A DNA stretch of 64,000 nucleotides from Bacillus sp. FJAT-27445 (GCF_001510665.1 NZ_LMTI01000004.1:124001-188000); one strand, 5' to 3'; positions 18,416 to 27,041 are shown, numbered from the stretch's first letter. Translations and numbers: made by a program. Notes: generated from the letters alone by a model not told the origin.

Positions 18416-19198
18416 ATGAAACGTCTAGCGATGATTGCATTTCTTGTCTCAGCGTTGTTTATGGTTCTAACAGGATGTTCCGGCAGCTCCACTTCCGGAA
18501 AAGGAAAAGGCGATACGCTCGTAATTGGCATTGATGATAAATTTGCGCCGATGGGCTTCCGTGATGAAAACAACAAGCTCACCGGTTTTGATATTGACTA
18601 TGCGAAAGCGGCTGCCGATGAAATGGGTATGAAGGCGAAATTCCAGCCGATTGACTGGAAAACGAAAGAATCCGAGCTTAGCAGCGGACGGATTGACTTG
18701 ATTTGGAACGGATACACTATTACAGATGATCGAAAGAAAAAGGTTCTCTTTACAAAGCCTTATCTTGAAAATGCACAGGTAGTCGTCACACTTGCTGATT
18801 CAAATATTACCAAGCTTGCTGACCTGAAAGGAAAAGTAGTAGGGCTGCAATCCTTGTCTTCTGCTTCAGATGCGCTTGATGCTAACCCGGTAAGATCACA
18901 GATTAAAACAGTAACTGAATTCGCCGACAATGTCATGGCACTCAATGACCTGAAAAGCGGCAGGCTGGACGCGGTCGTCATCGATGAAGTTGTCATAGAT
19001 TACTACATGGCAAAACAAGCAAACACATTCAAAATCCTTGATGAAAGCCTTGCTCCGGAACAATACGGAATCGGCGTAAAAAAGGGAAATGAAGAACTTC
19101 TTGAAAAGCTGCAGAAGGCCCTTGATAAAATGAACGAAGACGGCACCGCCGCCGAAGTTTCGAAAAAATGGTTTGGGGAAGATAAAATATTAAAATAA
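18416..19198 (+). CDS. Amino-acid ABC transporter substrate-binding lipoprotein
   Basis: A 260-residue binding protein of the polar amino-acid family (SBP_bac_3). The signal peptide ends in a lipobox, LTGC, with the lipid-modified Cys at about residue 20. The mature domain begins VIGIDDKFAPMGF and includes FDIDYAKAAADEMG and DLIWNGYTIT, typical of this family. A conserved acidic pair occurs in DAVVIDEVV. It delivers ligand to the permease encoded next. Glutamine, cystine or another polar residue are all possible, and I do not assign tcyA or glnH. A hairpin downstream (19217-19250) probably lets this gene be expressed in excess. Confidence 0.9.
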   Translation: MKRLAMIAFLVSALFMVLTGCSGSSTSGKGKGDTLVIGIDDKFAPMGFRDENNKLTGFDIDYAKAAADEMGMKAKFQPIDWKTKESELSSGRIDLIWNGYTITDDRKKKVLFTKPYLENAQVVVTLADSNITKLADLKGKVVGLQSLSSASDALDANPVRSQIKTVTEFADNVMALNDLKSGRLDAVVIDEVVIDYYMAKQANTFKILDESLAPEQYGIGVKKGNEELLEKLQKALDKMNEDGTAAEVSKKWFGEDKILK

Positions 19199-19216
19199 TA
19201 GCTGAATAAAGAACAG

Positions 19217-19250
19217 AACAGGATTTCCGAGGGGAACCCTGTTTTGTTTT
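19217..19250 (+). terminator. Intra-operon attenuating hairpin
   Basis: AACAGG pairs with CCTGTT with inner TTCC/GGAA pairing and a TTTTGTTTT tail. It lies between the binding-protein and permease genes, a common arrangement that makes binding protein more abundant than the permease. Confidence 0.65.
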
Positions 19251-19275
19251 CGCTTTTGATTATGGAGGAATTCCA

Positions 19276-19935
19276 ATGTCTCTTGATTATATTATTTCCA
19301 TCAGCGGGCCGATGCTAGAAGGCGCAAAAATGACAATCCTGTTGTTTTTCATCGCCATTATCACATCCATCCCGCTAGGGTTTTTACTGACTCTTGCAGT
19401 AAAAAGCAGCTTCAAGCCGCTCTCTTGGCTGGCCCAAGGATATATTTACGTCATGCGCGGCACCCCGCTTTTACTTCAGCTCTTGTTCATCTGCTTCGGG
19501 CTGCCAATGATCCCGGTAATCGGGGAGTATTTGGTGCTCGACCGGTTCGTTGCGGCTTCGCTAGGATTTGTGCTGAACTATGCGGCTTATTTTGCCGAAA
19601 TTTTTCGCGGTGGACTGCTTGCCATCGATAAAGGCCAGTTTGAGGCGTCACAAGTGCTTGGCTTGAGCAAATGGCAGACGACAGTCCGGGTCATCCTCCC
19701 GCAAATGTTCAGGATTGCCCTTCCGGCTGTTGCGAACGAATCTGTAACACTTGTAAAGGATACGGCGCTGCTATACGCAGTTGCGGTACCTGAGCTGCTC
19801 CACTTTGCCCAGACCGCGGTTAACAGGGACTTTACCATTGTCCCATTCTTCGTAGCCGGGGTGATTTACCTAGCCATGACACTCGCCTTGACGGTATTTT
19901 TTAAATGGATTGAACGAAGCTTTAAATTTGAATAG
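19276..19935 (+). CDS. Amino-acid ABC transporter permease
   Basis: A 219-residue permease of the HisM/GlnP type with about five predicted transmembrane helices. Diagnostic segments are YVMRGTPLLLQL, the loop EIFRGGLLAIDKGQFEAS, and the EAA-type ALGLS equivalent (VLGLSKWQTTVRVILPQ) that contacts the ATPase. The ATG has TATGGAGG 8-10 nt upstream. It is 6-15 bp from the ATPase gene and forms a three-gene importer with it and the lipoprotein. Confidence 0.93.
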   Translation: MSLDYIISISGPMLEGAKMTILLFFIAIITSIPLGFLLTLAVKSSFKPLSWLAQGYIYVMRGTPLLLQLLFICFGLPMIPVIGEYLVLDRFVAASLGFVLNYAAYFAEIFRGGLLAIDKGQFEASQVLGLSKWQTTVRVILPQMFRIALPAVANESVTLVKDTALLYAVAVPELLHFAQTAVNRDFTIVPFFVAGVIYLAMTLALTVFFKWIERSFKFE

Positions 19936-19950
19936 AAAGGGGTGGGGAAA

Positions 19951-20697
19951 ATGGCTATCATTGAAGTAAGCAATCTAAAAAAGTCCTTCGGTCCTGTCGA
20001 AGTGCTGAAGGATATTTCTTTTAACGTAGATAAGAATGAAGTAGTTGCCATTATCGGTCCATCGGGTTCAGGAAAAAGCACGATGCTCCGCAGCCTCGTC
20101 CAGCTCGAAAAAATTGACGGGGGCAGCATAGCCGTCGACGGGGAATACCTCGTAAAGGACGGCGTTTATCCAAGCCAGCAGGAAATAAAGAGGATCACCA
20201 CGAAGATGGGAATGGTATTTCAGCATTTCAACCTGTTTCCTCACCTGACTGTGAATGAAAATCTTGAGCTTGCCCCAAAAGTTGTCAAGAAAGAAGCATC
20301 TGAAGGGCTAAAGAACCGGACCGAAGAGCTTTTGGGGAAAATTGGCCTCTCGGGCCATGCGAACGCCTACCCGTCCAAGCTGTCGGGCGGGCAGAAACAA
20401 AGGGTTGCGATTGCCCGGGCGCTCATGATGGATCCAGCTATCCTCCTGTTTGATGAGCCAACCTCCGCGCTTGACCCTGAATTGACCGGCGAGGTGCTCC
20501 AGGTTATGAAGAAGCTTGCCGAAGAGCATATGACCATGATTGTCGTCACGCACGAAATGGGATTCGCGCGGGAGGTGGCAGACCGTGTCATTTTCATGGA
20601 TAACGGGGAAATCATCGAGTCAGGGCCGCCATCGGAAATTTTCACGAATCCGCGCAATGAACGGACCAAGGCGTTTTTAACAAGAAGTTTTAAATAA
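19951..20697 (+). CDS. Amino-acid ABC transporter ATP-binding protein
   Basis: A 248-residue ATPase of the polar amino-acid subfamily. Walker A is GPSGSGKST, the signature is [15 protein letters not shown], Walker B is [12 protein letters not shown], and the H-loop is in VTHEMGFA, all intact. The start is ATG 19951, with AAAGGGGTGG upstream; GTG 19942 overlaps that site. It ends 43 bp before a methyltransferase gene with no terminator between them, so read-through is likely. Confidence 0.93.
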   Translation: MAIIEVSNLKKSFGPVEVLKDISFNVDKNEVVAIIGPSGSGKSTMLRSLVQLEKIDGGSIAVDGEYLVKDGVYPSQQEIKRITTKMGMVFQHFNLFPHLTVNENLELAPKVVKKEASEGLKNRTEELLGKIGLSGHANAYPSKLSGGQKQRVAIARALMMDPAILLFDEPTSALDPELTGEVLQVMKKLAEEHMTMIVVTHEMGFAREVADRVIFMDNGEIIESGPPSEIFTNPRNERTKAFLTRSFK

Positions 20698-20740
20698 GGG
20701 GAATTCTATTTGACCAGGCGTAGCCGGATTAAAGGAAGAG

Positions 20741-21358
20741 ATGCAGTTGGACATAGAACGCTATAAAGATGCCTTGTTGAATATAAAAACTGCCGGCAGC
20801 CAAAAAGGGTTTTTAAAATCGATTCATTACCATCCTTATGAACCGACTCCCTATGAGGCGCTTGAAAACCTATTTAATGAATACGAACTTTCAAGCAGTG
20901 ACAAGCTTGTTGATTATGGCTGCGGCAAGGGCAGGATGGCGTTCTATGCCAATTACGTATTCAACGCATCCGTTGTAGGCATCGAAATGAATGAGGTTTT
21001 TTACCATGAAGCGGTGGAGAACAGGAACGATTATCTTGCAAAAATGAAAAGGCGAAGTGACAAGATTGACTTTTGCTGCTGCCTGGCCGAGGAATACCTT
21101 ATTCAGCCAAAGGACAACAGGTTTTACTTCTTCAATCCTTTTACTCTTTCTATTTTTATAAAAGTGGTGAATCGGATTCTTGCGTCCGCAGAAAGCAGTC
21201 CACGGGACATTGACTTGATTCTCTATTATCCGTCCGGGGATTATGTCCAGTACCTTGAATACCAGACGGGCTTTGAACTGTATAAAGAGGTTATTTTACC
21301 TGACTTGTACGAAAAAAATCAAAATGAGCGGTTCCTGGTGTACCGGAAGAAAGTTTAA
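20741..21358 (+). CDS. Class I SAM-dependent methyltransferase
   Basis: A 205-residue Rossmann methyltransferase. Motif I is LVDYGCGKGRMAFY, the post-I acidic residue lies in VVGIEMNE, and a motif IV-like FYFFNPF occurs near residue 130. A CCC run (FCCCL) sits before motif IV. The N-terminal 45 residues, including HYHPYEPTPY, are outside the core and may bind substrate. The target is unknown. It follows the amino-acid importer without a terminator and precedes the strong terminator at 21363, so it may be the fourth gene of that operon. Confidence 0.8.
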   Translation: MQLDIERYKDALLNIKTAGSQKGFLKSIHYHPYEPTPYEALENLFNEYELSSSDKLVDYGCGKGRMAFYANYVFNASVVGIEMNEVFYHEAVENRNDYLAKMKRRSDKIDFCCCLAEEYLIQPKDNRFYFFNPFTLSIFIKVVNRILASAESSPRDIDLILYYPSGDYVQYLEYQTGFELYKEVILPDLYEKNQNERFLVYRKKV

Positions 21359-21362
21359 TAGA

Positions 21363-21391
21363 GCATCCCGTCAAAAACGGGGTGCTTTTTG
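21363..21391 (+). terminator. Terminator after the methyltransferase gene
   Basis: GCATCCCGT (21363-21371) pairs with ACGGGGTGC (21377-21385), followed by TTTTTGC. Confidence 0.9.
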
Positions 21392-21520
21392 CTTTTTTAG
21401 CGTGTTTTTTTGAAGAAAGCCATCTTAAGAAGCGGTGTAAACCAAATTAGCAGGCAGTATTTACACTTTTTATGCACCTAAACCAAACTGGGGAACGTAT
21501 TTTTAAGACTATAAAAAATT

Positions 21521-21600
21521 ATTCGCCCCGTTATTTGAAGGATTCACCCCATTTTTTCAATTATTCGCCCTGTTATTTCATGTATTCTCCCCTATTTAAA
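21521..21600. repeat. Degenerate 21-bp tandem repeat
   Basis: Four units begin at 21521, 21542, 21563 and 21584 with an exact 21-bp period. Each begins ATTC, then a CCC-rich core and a TTATTT-like tail. Because 21 is a multiple of three, a frame through it reads a heptad (YSPxYFx), but no ribosome site supports translation. The flanking gap (21392-21740) has no gene. Confidence 0.75.
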
Positions 21601-21744
21601 TTTTCAGAAAATGTACGGGAGATTCTTGCTGAAAAACAAAAAATGTACTCACTTTGGCTTGTATTATTAGGAAAGTAGAGAAGAAGGACAAAGTTCCTTT
21701 GCTTAAAAAACGTCCTTTTGGTAAAATGTTCACAAACTTGATTC

Positions 21745-21772
21745 TTTACGCTCTAAAACGGTACGGTATACT
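21745..21772 (+). promoter_or_regulatory. Putative promoter of the selenoprotein gene
   Basis: TTTACG (21745-21750), 16-bp spacer, TATACT (21767-21772), 30 bp upstream of the ATG. Confidence 0.5.
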
Positions 21773-21802
21773 TAACTTAATGATTTTGAAAGGGGATAAC
21801 AC

Positions 21803-22303
21803 ATGCGCAAGCGGAAGTTTTTGCCGGCTGTCCTGCTCTTAATGGCTTTTGCACTCGTTTTGGCAGGCTGTTCCGGAAAGAAAGTCCTTTTGGATGAACA
21901 AGGCAAGGAAGTTTCATTAGAAAATAAGGACAAACCTTCATTAGTCTTTTTCTTCACCGGCAATACCTGAGACTATTGCAAATCGCAGCTGGTCGAGCTG
22001 CAGAACAATAAAGATTTATTAGCCGAATTTCCGGGTGATGTCTATGCTTTAAGTGCCGCTTCTCCGGAAGACCATAAGGAAATGAAGAAAGAACTGGGGC
22101 TGGATTATACCCTTCTTTCAGATAAATATTTGACGTTGATTGAAAAGGCTGAATTAAAAGATCCAAGCGGCCCTAAGTCAGTAAGGGGCTTTGCCATCCT
22201 TGATAAAAATGGGAAAGTCCTCGAGTCCCAGCAGCTGGATCCATTCGGCGACCAGGTCGGCGAAATCATCCCATATGCCTCCCAAAAGGTTGGCGGCCAA
22301 TAA
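21803..22303 (+). CDS. Candidate selenocysteine-containing thioredoxin-fold lipoprotein (in-frame TGA at 21968)
   Basis: One reading frame runs from ATG 21803 (AGGGG 7 nt upstream) to TAA 22301-22303, interrupted only by TGA at codon 56. It gives 166 residues. A signal peptide ends in the lipobox LAGC (Cys23), so the protein should be a membrane-anchored extracytoplasmic lipoprotein. The thioredoxin/peroxiredoxin-like core follows: a SLVFFFTGNT strand, then TGA-Asp-Tyr-Cys, which puts the TGA exactly at the first position of the CxxC redox motif. Next come the QLVELQ helix, the GDVYALSAASPED strand and GFAILDKNGKVL, as in AhpC/TSA and TlpA relatives. The 110 codons after TGA hold no further stop or frameshift. 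A hairpin with a GGUCG loop lies 20 nt downstream of the TGA (21985-22001), as expected for a bacterial SECIS. A simple nonsense mutation is the alternative. Confidence 0.82.
21985..22001 (+). promoter_or_regulatory. Candidate bacterial SECIS hairpin
   Basis: A perfect 6-bp stem (GCAGCT with AGCTGC) encloses the pentaloop GGUCG. The loop starts at 21991, 20 nt after the UGA at 21968-21970, inside the known 16-37 nt window. It begins with G, and its GGUC resembles the loop of the E. coli fdhF SECIS. TTG/CAA can extend a lower stem. Confidence 0.75.
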
Positions 22304-22312
22304 AAACTATAC

Positions 22313-22350
22313 CAACTGCCTGTTCCATTCTGGACGGGCAGTTGTTTTTT
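22313..22350 (+). terminator. Terminator after the selenoprotein gene
   Basis: CAACTGCC (22313-22320) pairs with GGCAGTTG (22337-22344), followed by TTTTTTC. It marks 21803-22303 as a complete transcription unit. Confidence 0.88.
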
Positions 22351-22454
22351 CTATCGATCCTGTAAAAACCACATTGAGGAATTACTGGAAATTTGGTATT
22401 TTAAAAGTAATAGAAAAAATGCCATAACGATTCATCGGGCATTAAGGGGAAAAC

Positions 22455-24671
22455 ATGAAAAATAAGAACTTCATCAAGAATAAAGGAAAACTAATTTTGC
22501 TCTCCTTCACTGGTTTGGTACTGATATCCGAAATTGGTTCCATGCTTCTTCCGTTTAACAAACAGTTTTTTCATGTCACCGCCCTGATCGTTACGGGCCT
22601 TTTAATCCTCGCTGTCCTAAAAGGAGTAGATTTGACAGCGGAGGAACTTCAGAAGAACAGGCAGCGGTTGAAAGACATTTTTGATACGCTGGATGTCGCG
22701 ATTTGGTCCCATGATTTGAAATCCAATCACCTGATGATCACCCCTGGAATAGAAAAGCTTTATGGCTATACCTTCCAGGAGTTTTACCAGGACAATGAAC
22801 TTTGGCGGAAAGTGATTCATCCGGATGATCTATATGTTCTGCCGGTAAGGGAGAAAGCATTTGCAAGAGGAGAAATAATTACAAGCATCTACCGGATTAT
22901 CCGCCCTGATGGGGAAATCCGCTGGATTCAGGATAGGGGAATTCCTACGGTCAGGAATGGAGAGCTAGTTGATTTCAGCTCAGTTCTATTTGATATTACC
23001 GATAGAAAAGAGAGTGAAAATCGTTATAAAAGCCTCGTAGAAATGTCGCCTGACATCATTGCTGTGTACAGCAGGGAGAAGATAGATTATATAAATGAGA
23101 CGGGTGCGCTTGTTTTCGGTGCAGCATCGCCAGAAGACTTGATAGGAATTCCGCTTTCAAATCTTGTCCCAAAGAAGGTTCTAAGCGAACTGAGGTACCG
23201 GGAATTGACCATTGGCGATGATGTCGGGGACAAGATTAATGTTGAGTTCCAGGCAGCTCGTCTTGATGGGAAGTTGATTGATCTTGAAATGGTCTCCATG
23301 CCCATTTTCTTTGAAGGAAGGGCGGCCAGGCAAATTGTGGGCCGTGATATCTCTGAACGGAAAAAGGCGGAGCAGATGATCCAGAATATGGCCTACTATG
23401 ATGGATTGACCGGGCTGCCAAACAGGAATCGATTCAGGGAGAAGCTGAATGAAGCCCTGCTCAACAATAAGGGGCAAAAGCTTGCTGTACTTTTCCTTGA
23501 TCTTGATAGGTTTAAAATCATCAATGATACAAAAGGGCATACTGCAGGCGACGAACTGCTAAAATCGGTCGCTTCCAGGCTTGCCGCGGCTGTCAAAAAA
23601 GACGGCATCGTTTCCCGCCAGGGCGGGGATGAGTTTATCATCCTTTTAAATGATGGAAGCCGTGACAAGATTGTTAGGGTTTCAAAAAGGATATTGAACG
23701 ATTTCTCAAGGCCGTTCGGAATTAATGGCGAGGAGTTTTTTGTGACGCCAAGCATTGGGATTAGCGTGTATCCATGCGATGGGGCTGACGGGGAAACGCT
23801 TATCAAAAATGCCGATACTGCGATGTACCTGGCAAAGGACCGAGGGAAAAATAACTATCAGTTTTACACATCCCACCTGCATGGGCTCTCTTCAAAGAAG
23901 ATGGAGCTCGAGACCGGGTTACGGAAAGCGATTGAACTTGGGCAGCTGACACTCCATTATCAGCCTCAGGTTGAATTGGAGACAGGCAATATTATTGGCG
24001 TCGAGTCGCTGATCAGGTGGGAGCATCCTCAAAAGGGGTTGGTTTCGCCAGCGGAATTCATCCCGCTTGCCGAGGAAACAGGGCTGATAGTCCCAATTGG
24101 GCGATGGGTGCTGAAAAAGGCATGCGAGCAGCATCAGCTTTGGCAGGAGAAAGGGTTTCCTCCCCTTACGATTTCCGTGAATATTTCCGTAAGGCAGTTC
24201 CAGGATGATAATTTTGTCGAGTCGGTAAAGAGAATTCTTTTGGAAACAGGAATGGATCCAAGTTCTCTTGAGCTGGAAATAACCGAAAGCATTATGCAAA
24301 ATTTTGAGCGGTCGATCACCATTCTTGGCCAATTGAACCAATTGGGATTAAAAATAGCTCTGGATGACTTTGGGACAGGCTATTCATCGTTAAGCAACCT
24401 GAAACACCTGCCAATTGATACGATTAAAATTGATAAATCCTTTCTGGATGACATTCAAGCTGATGCACTTGAAGGAGCAATGGTCAAGACCATCCTCGAT
24501 ATGGGCTTGAACATGAGATTCCATGTCATTGCCGAAGGAATCGAAAAGCCCGAACAAGTCGGCTATTTACTTTCAAACGGCTGTACGGTCGGGCAGGGCT
24601 TCCATTTCAGCCGGCCCCTTCCGCCATCACAAATAGAAAGGCTTTTGAGCAAGCCAATTCTCGTTTCATAA
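22455..24671 (+). CDS. Membrane PAS-GGDEF-EAL cyclic-di-GMP protein
   Basis: A 738-residue signalling protein. Two hydrophobic segments (about residues 10-55) anchor it. Two PAS domains follow, roughly 65-185 and 190-305, the first ending with RWIQDRG and an ITDRKESE linker. The GGDEF domain (about 305-470) has an intact RQGGDEF active site. The EAL domain (about 480-735) has ESLIRW for ExLxR, plus LEITES, DDFGTGYSS and KIDKSF, so both diguanylate cyclase and phosphodiesterase activities look possible. It would make or degrade c-di-GMP in response to a PAS-sensed signal. AAGGGG precedes the ATG. It is monocistronic, closed by the terminator at 24682. Confidence 0.93.
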   Translation: MKNKNFIKNKGKLILLSFTGLVLISEIGSMLLPFNKQFFHVTALIVTGLLILAVLKGVDLTAEELQKNRQRLKDIFDTLDVAIWSHDLKSNHLMITPGIEKLYGYTFQEFYQDNELWRKVIHPDDLYVLPVREKAFARGEIITSIYRIIRPDGEIRWIQDRGIPTVRNGELVDFSSVLFDITDRKESENRYKSLVEMSPDIIAVYSREKIDYINETGALVFGAASPEDLIGIPLSNLVPKKVLSELRYRELTIGDDVGDKINVEFQAARLDGKLIDLEMVSMPIFFEGRAARQIVGRDISERKKAEQMIQNMAYYDGLTGLPNRNRFREKLNEALLNNKGQKLAVLFLDLDRFKIINDTKGHTAGDELLKSVASRLAAAVKKDGIVSRQGGDEFIILLNDGSRDKIVRVSKRILNDFSRPFGINGEEFFVTPSIGISVYPCDGADGETLIKNADTAMYLAKDRGKNNYQFYTSHLHGLSSKKMELETGLRKAIELGQLTLHYQPQVELETGNIIGVESLIRWEHPQKGLVSPAEFIPLAEETGLIVPIGRWVLKKACEQHQLWQEKGFPPLTISVNISVRQFQDDNFVESVKRILLETGMDPSSLELEITESIMQNFERSITILGQLNQLGLKIALDDFGTGYSSLSNLKHLPIDTIKIDKSFLDDIQADALEGAMVKTILDMGLNMRFHVIAEGIEKPEQVGYLLSNGCTVGQGFHFSRPLPPSQIERLLSKPILVS

Positions 24672-24681
24672 AAACAAGTAT

Positions 24682-24725
24682 AAAAGGCAAATCTCCTCCT
24701 TTAGGGGAATTTGCCTTTTATAATT
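24682..24725 (+). terminator. Terminator after the GGDEF/EAL gene
   Basis: AAAGGCAAAT pairs with ATTTGCCTTT around a CTCC/GGGG inner stem, followed by TATAATTT. Confidence 0.8.
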
Positions 24726-24867
24726 TAGGATAGCCATAGGTTGCAAATATTACTGTTTTGTATGACGATGGCTATGAGAGTTTCTATAATGATCGGACGG
24801 GATTTTATCAGATTTACAGTGTAAAAAGGAAATTATAGAGAATAGGAAGATTGAGGAGGGGTTTGAA

Positions 24868-25917
24868 GTGGAGATAACGAAAAAGCTCTTTGGGGAGCTG
24901 GAGGGAAAGCCGGTACATGCGATTACAATAAAAAATCACAATGGCATGGGTATCACTTGCCTGGACTATGGGTGCATCATATCGGCAATCCGCGTCCCGA
25001 ATTCAAAGGGAGAAATTGAAAACGTCGTTTTAGGCTTTGAAAACCTTGAAGATTATGTAAAACATTCTCCTTATTTCGGGGCTGTCGTTGGCCGGATGGC
25101 AGGGAGGATTAAAGAGGGACGTTTTACTCTCGATGGGAAGGAATATACTCTTGCTAAAAATAATAACGGCAATCATCTTCATGGCGGCCTGAAAGGATTG
25201 GACAAGGTAATTTGGGATGTTCAAGTCCATATAGAGGGTCCTGTCGCGAAAATTGAATTTACATATGATAGCCCAGATAACGAAGAGGGATACCCGGGAA
25301 GTGTTTCCCTCCGTACAGTTTATACGCTGACCGATGATAATGAACTGAAAATCGAATTTTTCGGGACAACAGATGAGAAAACAATTCTTAACCTGACAAA
25401 CCACACGTATTTTAATTTGAGCGGAAACGGGAAATCGACAATTCTTGGCCATACTCTTCGAATGGATAGCGAGAGGTTCCTTGAGTTGGATGAAAACTTA
25501 ATCCCGACGGGAAATCTCCTTGAAGTCGAGGGGACTGCCTTTGATTTCCGGCAAGGGAGAAAGCTTTCGGACGGACCCGCTTCCGGCCATGAGCAAAATA
25601 TTATTGCCGGCAAGGGGTATGACCATCCATTTGTCCTCTCGAAAAAGAAGGAGCCTGTTATTGAATTGATTTGCAGCGAAAGCGGCAGGAAATTGGAAGT
25701 AGAAACGAACCAACCGGCTGTCGTTGTCTATACATCCAATCAATTGGAGGGCAGCTTTCTGCTTAGCGGAAATGTGAAACCGGAACGATATTTGGGAATT
25801 TGCTTGGAGACGCAGATTTATCCGGACGCCATTAACCAGCCATCCTTTCCTTCTTGCGTGCTTGATAAGGGTGAGAAGTACTATTCCTACACAAAGTTTA
25901 CCTTCACATGCATGTAA
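24868..25917 (+). CDS. galM: Aldose 1-epimerase (mutarotase)
   Basis: A 349-residue GalM-family beta-sandwich enzyme that interconverts alpha and beta anomers of hexoses in the cytoplasm. Signature segments are GNHLHGGLKG, with a substrate-binding His near residue 100, and NLTNHTYFNL, containing the catalytic histidine. The C-terminal ICLETQIYPDA contributes the catalytic glutamate. Length is standard for the family. GTG 24868 is preceded by GAGGAGGGG. It stands alone; the gap 24726-24867 holds an 8-bp dyad (24730-24737 with 24768-24775) of unknown meaning. No sugar operon adjoins it. Confidence 0.92.
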   Translation: MEITKKLFGELEGKPVHAITIKNHNGMGITCLDYGCIISAIRVPNSKGEIENVVLGFENLEDYVKHSPYFGAVVGRMAGRIKEGRFTLDGKEYTLAKNNNGNHLHGGLKGLDKVIWDVQVHIEGPVAKIEFTYDSPDNEEGYPGSVSLRTVYTLTDDNELKIEFFGTTDEKTILNLTNHTYFNLSGNGKSTILGHTLRMDSERFLELDENLIPTGNLLEVEGTAFDFRQGRKLSDGPASGHEQNIIAGKGYDHPFVLSKKKEPVIELICSESGRKLEVETNQPAVVVYTSNQLEGSFLLSGNVKPERYLGICLETQIYPDAINQPSFPSCVLDKGEKYYSYTKFTFTCM

Positions 25918-26064
25918 AAGGGGAAGTGATCGACCGTATAGACGGCCGGGCAGCAGCCTAAAAAGATTTATGTCGCCACTAAACTTGTACTAAGAAAAAA
26001 CAGCAATTGATATCCAATAATGGTACAATTTAGGTCGACTCTACCAAATGGGAGGATGCCTATC

Positions 26065-26559
26065 TTGGAGCATTGGGATGTTTATGATCGTAATCGGGTA
26101 AAGACAGGAAAAACGGCAATTCGCGGTGAAAAATTGGCACAGGGTGATTTTCACCTTGTAGTACATATCTGGATTTTAAACAGCAAAGGCGAATATCTGA
26201 TCCAAAAACGCGCCCCGCACGTGAAGGGCTTTCCAAATATGTGGGCGACTACAGGAGGCGCTGCGATTAAGGGCGATGATAGCGCCGCAGCATGTATCCG
26301 CGAAACGAAGGAAGAGCTTGGGATTATCCCGGATATGGAAAAGGCCGAGGTTGTCTTTACCATTGTCAGGGAGGAGAGCATATCCGATGTCTGGCTTATC
26401 AGGCAAAACGTCGATATTTCAGAGTGTGTTCTCCAGGAAGAGGAAGTAAGCGCCGTGAAATGGGCGACAGCTGAAGAAATCCTTTCAATGGCCGAGAAGG
26501 GCGAATTCGCCCACTACCGTTATCTGAATGAATTATTTGCACTGGCATTGCCGGCATAA
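26065..26559 (+). CDS. Nudix hydrolase
   Basis: A 164-residue Nudix protein. The box runs through GGAAIKGDDS to RETKEELGI, with the metal-binding REx2EE core intact and Asp in the position of the first conserved Glu. The N-terminal pattern MEHWDVYDRN and QGDFHLVVHIWI resembles the IDI/YfcD-like group that acts on diphosphates. Substrate unknown. I start at TTG 26065, 9 nt after GGGAGG; ATG 26056 abuts the ribosome site. It lies 36 bp upstream of the DUF454 gene and may be cotranscribed with it. Confidence 0.85.
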   Translation: MEHWDVYDRNRVKTGKTAIRGEKLAQGDFHLVVHIWILNSKGEYLIQKRAPHVKGFPNMWATTGGAAIKGDDSAAACIRETKEELGIIPDMEKAEVVFTIVREESISDVWLIRQNVDISECVLQEEEVSAVKWATAEEILSMAEKGEFAHYRYLNELFALALPA

Positions 26560-26595
26560 TTACCTTCTCTCGTTCGGGAAAAGGAGGCGAGGAAC

Positions 26596-26970
26596 ATCGT
26601 TAATAAGCCGTTGAGGCTGCTTTTTATCCTGGCTGGTTTCCTTGCTCTAGGACTTGGCGTGATCGGGATTGTTTTGCCGGTAATCCCGACAACCCCGCTC
26701 CTTCTGTTGGCCTCTTATTGTTTTATGCGCGGGTCGGAGAAGTTTGAGGCATGGTTCAAAGGTAGCCAATTGTACAGGAAGCATCTTGAGGGATTCGTCA
26801 AAAAGCGTGAAATGACCTTAAAGCAAAAGCTTTCCATTCTGCTTTTTGCAGATGTCATGATTGCCATCCCGTTCATCATGACCGACAGTTGGCCTCTTAG
26901 GCTGGGTCTTGGGGCAGTTGTCTTATATAAATACTACTATTTTTTTACAAAGATAAAGACCGTCCCATAG
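26596..26970 (+). CDS. DUF454 (YbaN-like) inner-membrane protein, apparent ATC start
   Basis: A small hydrophobic protein of about 124 residues with DUF454 features: GVIGIVLPVIPTTPLLLLA near the N terminus, then CFMRGSEKFEAWF, then two further hydrophobic stretches. The only standard start is TTG 26611, which is 23 nt from the perfect AAGGAGG (26581-26587) and would remove a VNKPL segment normally present in the family. ATC at 26596 lies exactly 8 nt from the ribosome site and gives (M)VNKPLRLLF. I therefore place the start there, as a probable non-canonical AUC codon or a sequencing error. Function unknown; it follows the Nudix gene. Confidence 0.7.
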   Translation: MVNKPLRLLFILAGFLALGLGVIGIVLPVIPTTPLLLLASYCFMRGSEKFEAWFKGSQLYRKHLEGFVKKREMTLKQKLSILLFADVMIAIPFIMTDSWPLRLGLGAVVLYKYYYFFTKIKTVP

Positions 26971-26973
26971 AAG

Positions 26974-27016
26974 GAAAAGCCCTCGGCTATGAAAACAGCG
27001 GAGGGCTTTTCAGTTT
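26974..27016 (+). terminator. Terminator after the DUF454 gene
   Basis: GAAAAGCCCTC (26974-26984) pairs with GAGGGCTTTTC (27001-27011). Confidence 0.85.
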
Positions 27017-27041
27017 TGGAGATATCTTAAATTTTGAACGC

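Noticed and set aside
21472-21678. Open frame of 68 codons across the 21-bp repeat
   Set aside because: It has no ribosome site and its sequence only reflects the tandem repeat, whose period is a multiple of three.
21968-21970. TGA as a plain nonsense mutation making 21803-22303 a pseudogene
   Set aside because: Position at the redox Cys, intact downstream frame, good ribosome site and terminator, and a correctly spaced SECIS-like hairpin together favour selenocysteine. It remains the main alternative until selABD is checked.
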